NCBI GenBank assembly: GCA_007844125.1
Contig: CM017568.1
Location: 6,716,685-6,780,684, forward strand
Direction of reading: 5' to 3'
DNA: 64,000 nucleotides
DNA from: Sinonovacula constricta
Taxonomy: Eukaryota; Mollusca; Bivalvia; Cardiida; Solecurtidae
In this document: one piece after another, positions 47,572-58,804 of the stretch
Layout of the letters: the number at the start of each line of letters is the position of its first letter
Numbering within the stretch: position 1 is the first letter of the stretch
The notes under the pieces: model-generated
Databases searched by the model: none
What the model was told of the DNA's origin: nothing
What the model saw: the letters and a program-made list of their open reading frames with translations, nothing else
Translations under genes and position numbers: made by a program

Positions 47572-49615
47572 GTTGTGAATAGTGCAAATATTATTGTTTC
47601 TAAAATACTAACAATGATTTGCTTACTATTTATAGAAATATGCCATTTTAATATTTTCAGTCATACAAATAAAATGTCAGTTTATGTACCTAGCACCAAT
47701 ATGACTTTGTAAACTTTGCATTTTGAGTCGATCTTTGCTAATGTTAAATAGGACATGTAGTGAAATATTGCAGTTTTTGAAATTTTTTAAAAGAAAGTAG
47801 GCTATGAAGTTTGTAATGTCAGTCACAAATCCTTGAAATCAAAAAGCAAGTAACAGATTAAGAAAGTACAATGTTTCGAAGTCTTAACATTTAAGCCCTT
47901 GATGTAACTGTTATTGCATTAACAGATTATGTTTTATAAAAGTGTTCCCAAAATTTTTCAAAGACATAAACCATTAGCAGTACCAGCTTTTGTTAATTTA
48001 CTGTTATTCCTTTACTGCGAATGTTATTAATTTAATAGTCATTTACTATTACATTGTCTTGAAAAATGCCACGCTTAAACATGCCATTATAAATTGTTTT
48101 TCTTGCCATACTCAAATGTCAAAAGTATTATTTTCCAAAACAATGTATAAGGTTAAAATATGCTTGGAAATTAAAAAATTGCTTGAACTCTGTAATTTTA
48201 GAATTCGAAAGGGAATAACTTGAAAAAATCTGAATAACCACACTTCTTTGGTAAACATTAGCAAGATAAAACATCGCACAGTTTATCTGGGTTAAATCGT
48301 TTCATATTGGCATGTTTTGTAACGTCGACATTTCTTTTACAACAAAAAAAAACAAGTAATAATTTGTTTACACGTTCTCTAATTAATACACAAGTTTGAC
48401 TTTCTATGAAATATGAAAATGTAATACCTCACCGAGAATTAACATGTGGAAAATATCTGTTTTTAAAATAGAGTCATAAAAATAGCATGAGTGACTGACC
48501 TTAATAAAGTTCGTCGGTAGAACAGATCTTATTTTGCTACAGGATAAGCACCTAAACAACTTTCCAGCAAATCTAAATGCGTTAAGCGTATTAAACAACC
48601 TGTTTAATGTGCTGTCCACATCAGTTTACATGGAGTAAATGCAAGCTGTTGAACATGGCAATAATTCGTCCTGTGTTGCGCTTGGGTAATATCAATATTA
48701 AATTGGCAAACAAGCTATTTAAGAAACATATTTAAGTCTTCTCAAAACAAATACGTACAGCGGGAATATTTTGCACCATTAATAATTGTAGAAATGTATC
48801 TTATTTTGGAGCATATTATGTCATTTATTATTCAAGATAATTAAACAATTTTCTGTAATGTACGATTTATCAATATTTAGTATTGCAGAATAAATGATTA
48901 TGTATGGAACAGGATAAAAGTGATGGGATATTATTTTTACTTTGAATCATTCTTAATTTTAATAATTGATCGCGGATATATTTTAACAAACAAAGAAAAC
49001 GGGTATTTTACTCAGAGTAAATCGGTAGCAATAAAGAGCGCTTTTGACACTCGGTTTAAATATGGACGAGAAAAACATAACGTTTCATCTTATAGATGCA
49101 GTTATAAACAGCTTCGCCATTAACATCTTACACGCATGAATTATGTGTTTACAAAATAAATGTATACTCATAAACTTATAAACAAGGGTAATTAACAATT
49201 ATTATCAGATAAACTAACTACAAATTGGGATTCGAGCAACCAGAAAAAATATATAAACAATAGCATAAACGTTTTAAGTGGCAGTCAAACATTGTCAAGC
49301 AAATTCATCTTCGACGGGAAAAAAAATTGATTGTTGAAACCTGTTTATTTTTTTAAATAATATTTTTAACAAGATAAGCGGCGTTAACATTTATCAAAAG
49401 TAAAAACAACGCTGCCAGTCATTACATTGCAAACATTATTAGTTTCCGGTTAGAAACTAACCAAGACAAACAAATACTGCTTAGACCAGAGCGATGTACA
49501 TATACTATATTGTCATATAATACCCTTAAGGTTCCACTCCGTAATAGGCGTATACATGCACATAATCTACGATCTGTGCAATTTAGGCAAACCCACCACT
49601 CGCGCACCCCTACAA
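47572..49615. other. AT-rich DNA, nothing recognised
   Basis: Short frames near 47990, 48404 and 48920 have no recognisable domain. Confidence 0.6.
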
Positions 49616-49623
49616 ACCCATAT

Positions 49624-49628
49624 ACACA

Positions 49629-49685
<57 letters not shown>
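49624..49685. repeat. (CA)n microsatellite
   Basis: About 60 bp of CA. The cysteine/valine frame on the other strand is an artefact. Confidence 0.97.
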
Positions 49686-49687
<2 letters not shown>

Positions 49688-49689
49688 TT

Positions 49690-51945
49690 ATATATATACT
49701 CAATAGGTTATATATATAATTAATGACTGGCATTTATTTTTAACAATAACTTTTTACCAAATATCGTTTTGAAACAGGATAAGATATTAAGATATAAGTT
49801 TTAAAACCGTACCTGACAGGATAAAATCGTTTGTTTTGTTTTTTCACAATTTGTTGTTTCGGTGCTTCGACGGTTAAAGACTCTGGTTATTGATATATGC
49901 TGGTAATATTCTAGGAAACTGTAAATAATCTTCTATTTCCTAAAATAATGTCACGCGTTTCTGAATACATAATATTTCTCAAATTAACATACTCATTTAA
50001 TAGGTAAGACATTCCACAGTTAATACAAACAAATGTTATTTTTTGGGGTAAAATATTAAAAGTTATATCACCCATCAAACCATCGTTTAATAGAAATTAA
50101 ATTTATGATAACTTTAACCTCTAATTTGCTAGTGAATTTTTGTGTCACTGTAGCGGCGTTTGTTAAATGTGCATGTTAGTATTGAAAATTGTTTGGGTTT
50201 CATTCCTTTTTGTCAGAAACAAAAAAAAAATGATATACGATAAAGGACATGATAAATATCAATAACAAATTGGGGAAAACCCAAAAATTCCGCAAACAAA
50301 ATTTATTTAAACTGACATCTTACATGTAAGTGAAAATCTATAGCATCGATGATAAACAAATAAATTATATATTATTTTCTAAATTATTTATTGATGTTCT
50401 GCAGTTTTTATGCAAACTATAAATGAGTACATGTATGCATGTAGCAGGTTAGGACAATGGGGTACATTGGTAAAATAAAAATTGTCTCCCTAGTTTGTTA
50501 ATATCCAAGGTCATCCAAACAGCAGGTATGTCCTTTTAGTAGGAATTCTCGGACTTTATCGCCTGTTCTTTTGTAGATATAGCAGTTGAAAACTAGTGAA
50601 ACTTCTTACTTTTGCATAAATATAAGCTTAAAATTAATTGAAAAACTTATAGAGATATGTTATTTAAAAAAAAGAAAATAGAAGTGTGTGTTGATGATAG
50701 TTAACCTGGGTATAACAATAAAGGCTAAACAGTCAACATACACTCAAGCGAACAAGCATAAAAACGGAGCAAACTGGCTGAAAAGACCTACTTGCATTCA
50801 GGGGAGACTATCCACTAATGACTTACATTGTGACAGATTACAAGTATTGAATGTAAATAAGGCCGCTTATTTTAAATGACGAAGAAAGTAGTTTATAAGG
50901 GATACATAGAAAAAAATAAACCAGAACATTAATAGTCTGGGTTAAAACAAGCTGAAAGTATGTGAACAAATAAACATGCAAGGTATAATTTTCCACAGAA
51001 ATGAATATCAACATTTTATTAACTGTTCAATATAATAAGTTTTGTAAGTGTGGATAAATTTATTTACAGAAAATTCTAAAAGAAAAGCACTGATATATAC
51101 TCGTTAAAAATGTATGTAAACCAACAATTTTATATACAAACGTAAAATGGTATATACAAATGTATTCACAAAGATCCAGCTTTAGTGAGAAAGTTTTGTC
51201 AGTTGATTTTAAGACATTATTTCCATTTTGTTGTTATAGTTCTAGTAAAAAAAGTGCGCTGTTGCAGATCCTTTTTTGTTGTTTAGCAACGTTTTCTATG
51301 TGAATATTAACGCGTTATATACTATAAATAATGCCGTAAACAGGACTGGTTGGTTTTCATGAATGGCTACCGATATATTCTCTTAAATGTATCACTATAT
51401 AATTTAGGTTAAATTTTTTTACAAAAATTACCATACAGTTATTAACAAAGAAAAAACGCCTAAATTATTTTTAAAGGAGCGTGAGCAAACTAGTCCGAAT
51501 GATCTTGTTTAGATTCAAACGAGGCTAATATTATTTTTGAAGCATTCTTCGATAATACAATTGTTGATTGGACGTATGAGAGGTTTTATTTATGAATATC
51601 ACGTTATATATTTTACATAATCTATAGTACTAATATATGTATTTATTGCAATTACATCACATCATATAATCTATTATTTGAACTCAACTTAGTATACAAA
51701 ACCTGTGGCATTTATATTGCATTTAATTTCGTGTTGTTTGCCAATGTTGCCTCTTAGAAAATGATAGTTCTACGAAATAAAGAAAAAAGCTGGTAACAGT
51801 GGTATGTACATTGTTGACAGTTGCCACATATCAGACAACATAGAAGCCTATTCGAGGTTCGTCTATTGCAATGAATCCTTTAGATAATATTACTGGAACA
51901 TTAAATTATGTCGAGTTCATGTTTGTAGCCACTTTTAAGGTGTTT
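49690..51945. other. AT-rich DNA, 3' side of the receptor pseudogene
   Basis: No gene recognised. A short frame at 50688-50879 has no domain. Confidence 0.6.
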
Positions 51946-51952
51946 AGACGCA

Positions 51953-53002
51953 TCAAAGGTTCGTGGACACAGAAGGCACTTGCTGATAGTCCTCTTTTGT
52001 AATACGCATCTCAAGAACCGAGGAACCCGTTCTAAGAAAAGTCACACAGCCAAAACACAACGATTTGACACTCTCTCTGAATGCTCTGCTGACACTGCCC
52101 AGAATGACAACAAGACATACATGACAAATCCAGATGATGTAGTTGGAGATGACGTTGGCAATATGTATTTGTTCAAACGATAAATAAAAGTATCCCAGTA
52201 AGGTGGATAGTTGTAGCCGGCATACTGAATATGAATACCACAGTAGCAAGGGTTGCAATGGCGTACGTTTGATCCATCTCCACACCAACGGACTCCGGTA
52301 TTTGCCGTCCACGATGTTTTAAACAAAGTCGTATGACGATAAGATTTACGAAAAGGAATAGCAACGTTTGTGGGATCAATGTGTATAACATGCTAGAGAT
52401 CCACAGCCATACTATATTACTTAGTTGAGTTGTGTCGACCATGCAGTTATTTCTGTGGCGGCCAAATGTCCACATAGAGTGCACACTGACGAATGTCATG
52501 CCAATGAATATGAAGACGACGGCAATCTTCGAGATGAACACAGTACACATGCTTTGCGATTTAGAAGGGACACCAGAGCGCAACGCATCTGTCAATGGCA
52601 CCACCAGTAATAAACCAAACTCCGGAATATATTATCAAACGGGTTAAAAATTCCCAAAGTCTGCAAACGCTGTCCAAATAATGCTTGAAGTGCTCAATGT
52701 GAAGAATATGAAAGCAAAGATCCAAAGCGACGATTAACAATAAAAATAGTATAGAGGCAAAAGCATACGCTGACATGTAAACAGACGGTGAGAAGTTGTT
52801 TAATGGAGGCCTTCTTAAACATATAAGGGACAATAAGTTTCCACACAGGCCAAAGACTACCACAAAAGGAGCAACATAAACTTCCATAAAGTCCTCAATT
52901 CCTGAATTTGGAGGCATGAAGCCATGTTCATGCTCGACGGTATAGTTTAAATAGTTCCAAACTGTCGTTCAGGCTGTAAATAGTTGATACGTTATCATTC
53001 AT
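51953..53002 (-). pseudogene. Rhodopsin-type GPCR pseudogene, peptide (FMRFamide)-receptor-like
   Basis: A seven-helix receptor of about 340 residues can be followed on the minus strand in one block without introns, with frame changes. It begins at an ATG at 53002 (MNDNVSTIY). TM1 has the GN signature (VFGLCGNLLSL). TM3 begins with the conserved cysteine (SVCRLWEF) and ends with IDRCVAL in place of DRY. An extracellular-loop cysteine (RNNCMV) could pair with it. TM5 has its proline (YTLIPQTLLFLF) and TM6 has VFIFSMPATT. TM7 ends GFVMYVLL with G where the NPxxY asparagine normally sits, then helix 8 (GSVSRAFRES) and a tail ending at 51953. Frame breaks lie near 52960, 52565, 52160 and 52110. 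TM2 lacks the usual aspartate. It would have sensed a peptide at the plasma membrane. Alternative: an intact gene with assembly indels. Confidence 0.82.
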
Positions 53003-53560
53003 GGTTAAAACTTCAGGTAATGCCACACAAATCCTATCCACACATTTCACAACGAGCGGTCTTTGCTTCTGCTTTGCCGTTTTCAATCGCCGGCAAACAT
53101 TTTACTCTTAAATTTCGCTCAAGTAATCTGTCTTGTTAGACCCACACCTGTGCGTGAATTTGAAACGTTTGTTTCCAGGGAACTTAATCCCGATGCCTAA
53201 TGGATCTTCACAATAAAAACAAAATGATAAAGCTATCACTTTTTTATTTAACACAAAAACTTTAAAAATCTATTAAACACTTCAATTCGAGCAAATAGCA
53301 ATTACACTAAATTTAACTTGCTTTAAATTAAACAAAAAGTCTTCACATCCGTTTAAAACGCAATTAGTAATTATTCAATTTTCTTGCATTTCTACGCATC
53401 CGTTTCCATTTGTCATTAAAATGTTCACTCTCGGCGAGCGTCGAATGATAATGCTCAGGCAATGACGGTCTAACACTCAATACCAGTGGAGGATGGATAT
53501 TGAAAAAAGGATGTATACATCCGGAGTTATATGTATGCTGCTTGTGACGCCGCTTACATC
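53003..53560. other. DNA upstream of the receptor pseudogene
   Basis: No promoter motif or upstream exon was identified. Confidence 0.5.
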
Positions 53561-53579
53561 AATTATTGTGCCACTTTTC

Positions 53580-54130
53580 GGATATCGCTTCTCTCTGCCG
53601 CTTTAGCTCCCGGTCACTCTTTCTGTCTCTTCTCTGTCCACTTTATCTCTCTTTTTTCCGTATTTCTATATATATTTTTTTTCTTTGTCGCTATATCTGA
53701 AATATATAACAAATACAAAGAGAGAGGGGGGGAGAGAGAGAACTAGTATCTCATTTATACCTAAACAACAATTTCGTGTTCCTTTATCTCTCTTCTTATT
53801 TGTTATTTTGTTGTATCTATTCTTTCTTCTCCATTCAATGTGGACTATTTTAAATAAACTACTTCACCATTATTATATCTTTTAAGTTATCTTTCCTCTT
53901 TATATTAATTTATTTATCTTTATCTATATACTTTATCTCCGTCTTTATATCGAGATATGCCATGGCTGTATATGCCATAGTATTAATCTATATCCCTATC
54001 TTATTTTTCTCTCCATAGTTATAATTTTTAATCTAAATTTATGCAGAATTATGTTGATCATATAATTTTTACATTGATACTAATCGTTTTATCCCCATCG
54101 TAGCCTCTTCATACCTTTCCTTTATCGCGT
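53580..54130. repeat. Pyrimidine-rich low-complexity tract
   Basis: Degenerate TATC/TCTC-type sequence (TTTATCTCTC, TATCTTTATCTATATACTTT and similar) with a short AGAGAG-rich block at 53720-53740. It looks like an old, decayed microsatellite. Confidence 0.7.
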
Positions 54131-54134
54131 GTCT

Positions 54135-55140
54135 GTCTGTCATCTAAAATTAAAATGCTCGAGATCGCAAAATTTTGAACATTGCGTCTTTTATGTATTT
54201 TTTCTAACAATCTGTCTATGATAACGTTGTCGCATTCTCAGTATATTAATTTAAATTTCATTGCACTTGTTATTTAATATATGAGAATATCATCACTTCA
54301 TAATATACTTTAAATGAGGTTTAACGTATGTTCAAGGACTGTGTTACGAGACAGCTTTAATCAATTTGTTTGCAAGAGTTGTTTGAGACAAACTACTTAA
54401 GATTACTATGCATTTATTGCAACAAATTTGTAAACGGTCAATTACAGAATGACACATATTTAGAAAGGAGATATCTGCTTTCGTTATGACGGACACCGCT
54501 CCAACTCTTTGACTTACATTGTGTTATCTTCCTAGCGGGTAGGTATAAGATATAAACATTTGCTAAACATATAATTGATAGGCCTAACGAAATTTGACTT
54601 CAGAATGTAATGTGCACATTAAATAATATCCTATGAAATCAAATAAAATGCGTAAATGTTTCAACTATACAATAAAAGTATACTATTTTAATACGTAAAA
54701 AATGAAAAAGTAAATATGGCGGGGTTATATTTAATGCACATATAGTTATTTGAATAAAGAGAATAGAACATATAAAGAATTCATAACTCCTGTTGGGTGC
54801 CTTATTCATACCAACAATGTTGCTAATAATTTTAGCTTAGACTTTTATAGACATTTTTATCATAATCATTTGCCCATTTCTTATAAAGATATAAATCTAT
54901 TTCGTTGATACTACTAAAGTATCATTTTTCTGCATAAATTTGCTACAATGAAAAGAAACTATAACGTAACACGAAAACGATATCAGGACAAAAACGAGCC
55001 CAACATATAATTCCAGCATGAAGGACTGCTTAATGACACATTTGAATATCGTGCTTCCTGTTCAAAATAACACAGTATCTAGACTTTCTCCCATTATTAA
55101 ACCCTGTAATGTGCACTTAAGATTCCTTGAAATGGCTCTT
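54135..55140. other. AT-rich DNA, nothing recognised
   Basis: No feature seen. Confidence 0.6.
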
Positions 55141-55144
55141 CTAA

Positions 55145-55300
55145 GACAAAGTAAATTAGGTTAGGTGTATTACGGCAAGTGTCAAGGATGTTCGGCTTAA
55201 ATTATCACGTTGACAATATTTGCAAAATGCTATTGATATTAGACGTACCGACGCACTATTGTTCTTTTGCTCGTATTTTATGACTTGTTATCTCGGTTTG
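55145..55300 (+). repeat. Dispersed repeat family C, copy 1
   Basis: Aligns with 61385-61545 over about 150 bp. Shared blocks in order are AATTAGGTTA / AAATTAGGTTA, GTGTAT, GTTGACAATATTTGCAA versus GTTCACAATATTTGCAA, AGACGTACCGACGCA versus AGACGCACCAA, and TGCTCGTATT in both. Class unknown. Confidence 0.55.
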
Positions 55301-55304
55301 GTAT

Positions 55305-56940
55305 AAAATCCGGATCAATAGAGAGTAAGATTCACTAGACATTTACTGCTAAATACATCAGACGCTTTTCTTTTTTTTTTTTCAAAAGCGGTTCACTTGA
55401 AAATACAGGGTAAAAAAGAAAGTTTGTAAAATCATCCAAATACATTGTCCTTATTTTGCGTACTGAAATATAAATTAAACAAATGGTCAAAAAAGAGCAT
55501 TGATCCAAAGGATCAAAAGTCGCCGTTGAGGTCCTGTTTAACAATGAAAAATATTTGCCTTACAACAAACCGGTCAAGATACAGCAAAATCTTGTTGTTA
55601 TTTAATCATTTACAATGTAATCATTTTTTCATAATCTTAAAATAATATACAGTAACGAATTGTCTCTTGGAAACGGTCCGAATACAAACATAATAGAACA
55701 TGACATTTGACTTGTACATAGTATACCGTCGTAACAAAGGCAGTTTAAAAAAAATCATTCATACACACATAGAACATTAACAATTTCAAGCGACAGGTAA
55801 TGGTCTACCAACGTTTTAAACTACTAATTTAATTCTGATATGCACCAAAGTTGAATAATAACCGAAAATCAATGCATGAAAGCGCCGCACATTACTTTTT
55901 ATAGAACAGCATGGCGCCATCCTTAGGACTTTTTTCAGTAATGATTGCATGTAGACGCCTTTCTCAAAGGTGGGAGGCAATGAACAAATAATACTTCAAT
56001 CTGACTTTTTTGCTTGCTTCTCATTATTTTATAGAAAAACATGTTAGCTTTTAACAGAACATTTTCCTTCGTGTAACATGGAGAACCCGGCTTGTTTGTC
56101 CATAAAAAGGAAAGAGTTTGAACATATTCATTTAATGATTTTAACTGACTATTTTTGATGATTTTCTCCTTTAAATATAATACAAGTTAATTGCTTAAAT
56201 TCATTTATTTCGGAGTTGCATAAAGAAGGGAAAAACATAAAATGCTCAATTTAACGGGTCCTAACCAAAATCAGCGGATTCTTGATGCCGTTACTGATTA
56301 ACTCACAGGCGCCTTCCTATTGACTTAAAGCGTGGTATTCTCGTTGTATTTATTTCTGATGTTGCCATTGTTTCACTTATCAAGGAATACGCGTTTTAGG
56401 ATTAAGTATAATATGTTCGATAAAGTAAGTTCAAGATGAAATTTAAGTTTATCTCAGAGCTCCACATTCACGATTTTCACAATACACAAACTCTGTAGCA
56501 ATGTTTCTTTTTTACATGTGCATCAAAATCTCAGCAATTGACCATACCATAAATGTTATGTGTCAAGATTATTTGTAGAATGATAAAAGATCCTGAGTAT
56601 CGAAGGCGAGGTTAAATAAACTTTGTCATGACATGCAATACTCTCAGAAGAACTGCTTATGGTGATGATTCAAAATAAGTAATGATGTATATGTAAGTCA
56701 TGCGTTAATTTGTCAGAGCGAGTAATATACAAATTAAAATATCAACGTTTACAGTGTATCTTTTATAAGGAAAATATATGAGAAGGATTGTCACCTAGAA
56801 TTGTAAGAGTATACTTATTTCGCTCCCATGCGTTTATTTCAATATTTAAAAGAGAATTACAACTTAAGGAATTTGGAGACTTGTAGCCTTTATATTGAGT
56901 TATAATAACGTACATTAAAATACTTAAAATGCCAGCATGG
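55305..56940. other. AT-rich DNA, nothing recognised
   Basis: Short frames near 55335, 55445 and 56763 have no recognisable domain. Confidence 0.6.
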
Positions 56941-56944
56941 ATAA

Positions 56945-58803
56945 CGTCTCCCTGCGTTTCCAAATGTGTACTACGGTCGTAAAAAGTCTCCCCTATGTTG
57001 TCAGTTAATTCATCCTATCATAATTATAATATGTATTTTCCTTTGAGTACATTGGACTTTGGTTTAACTCTATCTTACATGAATGGGATTCTACAACTAT
57101 TGACAATTCTCCTCTGATTTTCTTAGCATTGGTTCAAACAATTTGTCTTTTACAATCAAGTATTTGTGAGTTTCTAATAGAAATATTACATTTTTCCTTA
57201 TCCTTATACAATGCGGACATCATTTTAATTGAGTCACTACTTTCTTTTTAATGACGTCATAAATTACTTCTAAAAGTAACTCTTAAAAGTTGATCACTTT
57301 TGCTTGAATTTGAGAAACCTATCAGGGAATGCTAGGTTATAGCTCTGTACTACCTGATTAAGTCCATCAGTCTGGTGGTACCTTCAGTGTGCCCTTGTGC
57401 TAACTGACTGTTTCAAGGTGGTACCCTCAGTGTGCCCTTATGCTAACTGACTGTTTCAAGGTGGTACCCTCAGTGTGTCCTTGTGCTAACTGACTGTTTC
57501 AATGTGGTACCCTCAGTCTTCCCTTGTGCTAACTGGTTGTTTCAAGGTAGTACCCCCAGTCTGCCCTTGTGCTCACTGACTGTTTCAAGGTGGTACCCTC
57601 AGTCTGGCCGTGTGCTAACTGACTGTTTCATGGTGGTACCCTCAGTCTGCCCTTTTGCTTACTGACTGTTTAAAGGTGGTACCCTCAGTCTGCCCTTGTG
57701 CTAACTGGCTGTTTCAAGGTGGTACCCTCAGTCTGCCCTTGTGCTAACTGACTGTTTCATGGTGGTACCCTCAGTCTGCCCTTGTACTAACTGACTGTTT
57801 CAAGGTGGTACCCTCAGTGTGTCCTTGTGCTAACTGACTGTTTAAAGGTGGTACCCTCAGTCTGCCCTTGTGCTAACTGGCTGTTTCAAGGTGGTACCCT
57901 CAGTCTGCCCTTGTGCTAACTGACTGTTTCATGGTGGTACCCTCAGTCTGCCCTTGTACTAACTGACTGTTTCAATGTGGTACCCTCAGTGTGCCCTTGT
58001 GCTAAGTGACTGTTTCAAGGTGGTACCCTTAGTCTGCCCTTGTGCTAACTGACTGTTTCAATGTGGTACCCTCAGTCTGCCCTTGTGCTAACTGACTGTT
58101 TCAAGGTGGTACCCTCAGTCTGCCCTTGTGCTAACTGACTGTTTCAAGATGGTACCCTCAGCCTGCCCGTGTGCTAACTGACTGTTTCAAGGTGGTACCC
58201 TCAGTGTGCCTTTGTGTTTCTGGCTGTTTCAATGTGGTACCCTCAGTGTGCCTTTGTGTTTCTGGCTGTTTCAATGTGGTACCCTCAGTGTGCCTTTGTG
58301 TTTCTGACTGTTTCAAGGTGGTACCCTCAGTGTGCCTTTGTGTTTCTGGCTGTTTCAATGTGGTACCCTCAGTCTGCCCTTGTGCTAACTGACTGTTTCA
58401 AGGTGGTACCCTCAGTCTGCCCTTGTGCTAACTGACTGTTTCAAGATGGTACCCTCAGCCTGCCCGTGTGCTAACTGACTGTTTCAAGATGGTACCCTCA
58501 GCCTGCCCGTGTGCTAACTGACTGTTTCAAGGTGGTACCCTCAGTGTGCCTTTGTGTTTCTGGCTGTTTCAATGTGGTACCCTCAGTGTGCCCTTGTGCT
58601 TACTGACTGTTTCATGGTGGTACCCTCAGTCTGCCCTTGTGCTAACTGACTGTTTCAAGGTGGCAACTATGGGATATGCTGTCTATTTCTTAATGCGTCG
58701 TCACAGTTTTTTTTTTGTACATTGTACATTGGACTGTCCGGTGCCTTTTCTAATTTTAATATATCTTCATATGCTCAAAGGACCTAGAGACATTTTCCCA
58801 TAA
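56945..58803 (+). repeat. Family B element carrying an internal minisatellite
   Basis: M1 is recognisable at the left (ACGGTCGTAAAAAGTCTCCC, TTAATTCATCCTAT). The B body follows at 57200-57350 (GACGTCATAAATTACTTC, GGGAATGCTAGGTTATAGCT). At the core, where other copies have a single 43-bp segment, there is a 30-unit array. Past the array the normal right end resumes (GGTGGCAACTATGGG, GTCCGGTGCCTTTTC, CATATGCTCAAAGGACCTAG). The array is therefore inside the element and not beside it. Confidence 0.8.
57378..58662 (+). repeat. 30-unit minisatellite (25 units of 43 bp, 5 of 42 bp)
   Basis: The typical unit starts GTACCCTCAGTCTGCCCTTG and ends CTGACTGTTTCAAGGTG. Start-to-start spacing is 43 bp except for five variant units, four of them consecutive at about 58202-58370 and one near 58545. 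These carry TTTGTGTTTCTGGCTG and are 42 bp long. 25 x 43 + 5 x 42 equals the measured 1285 bp. Short frames through the array on either strand are not genes. Confidence 0.95.
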
Positions 58804-58804
58804 G

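Noticed and set aside
58158..58435. Repeated-peptide frames in the 57-58.7 kb region
   Set aside because: They exist only because minisatellite units lack stops. The 43-bp unit shifts frame and no start, splice or homology context exists.
57378..58662. CRISPR-like array
   Set aside because: The units abut without variable spacers and the host is a eukaryote; this is a minisatellite.
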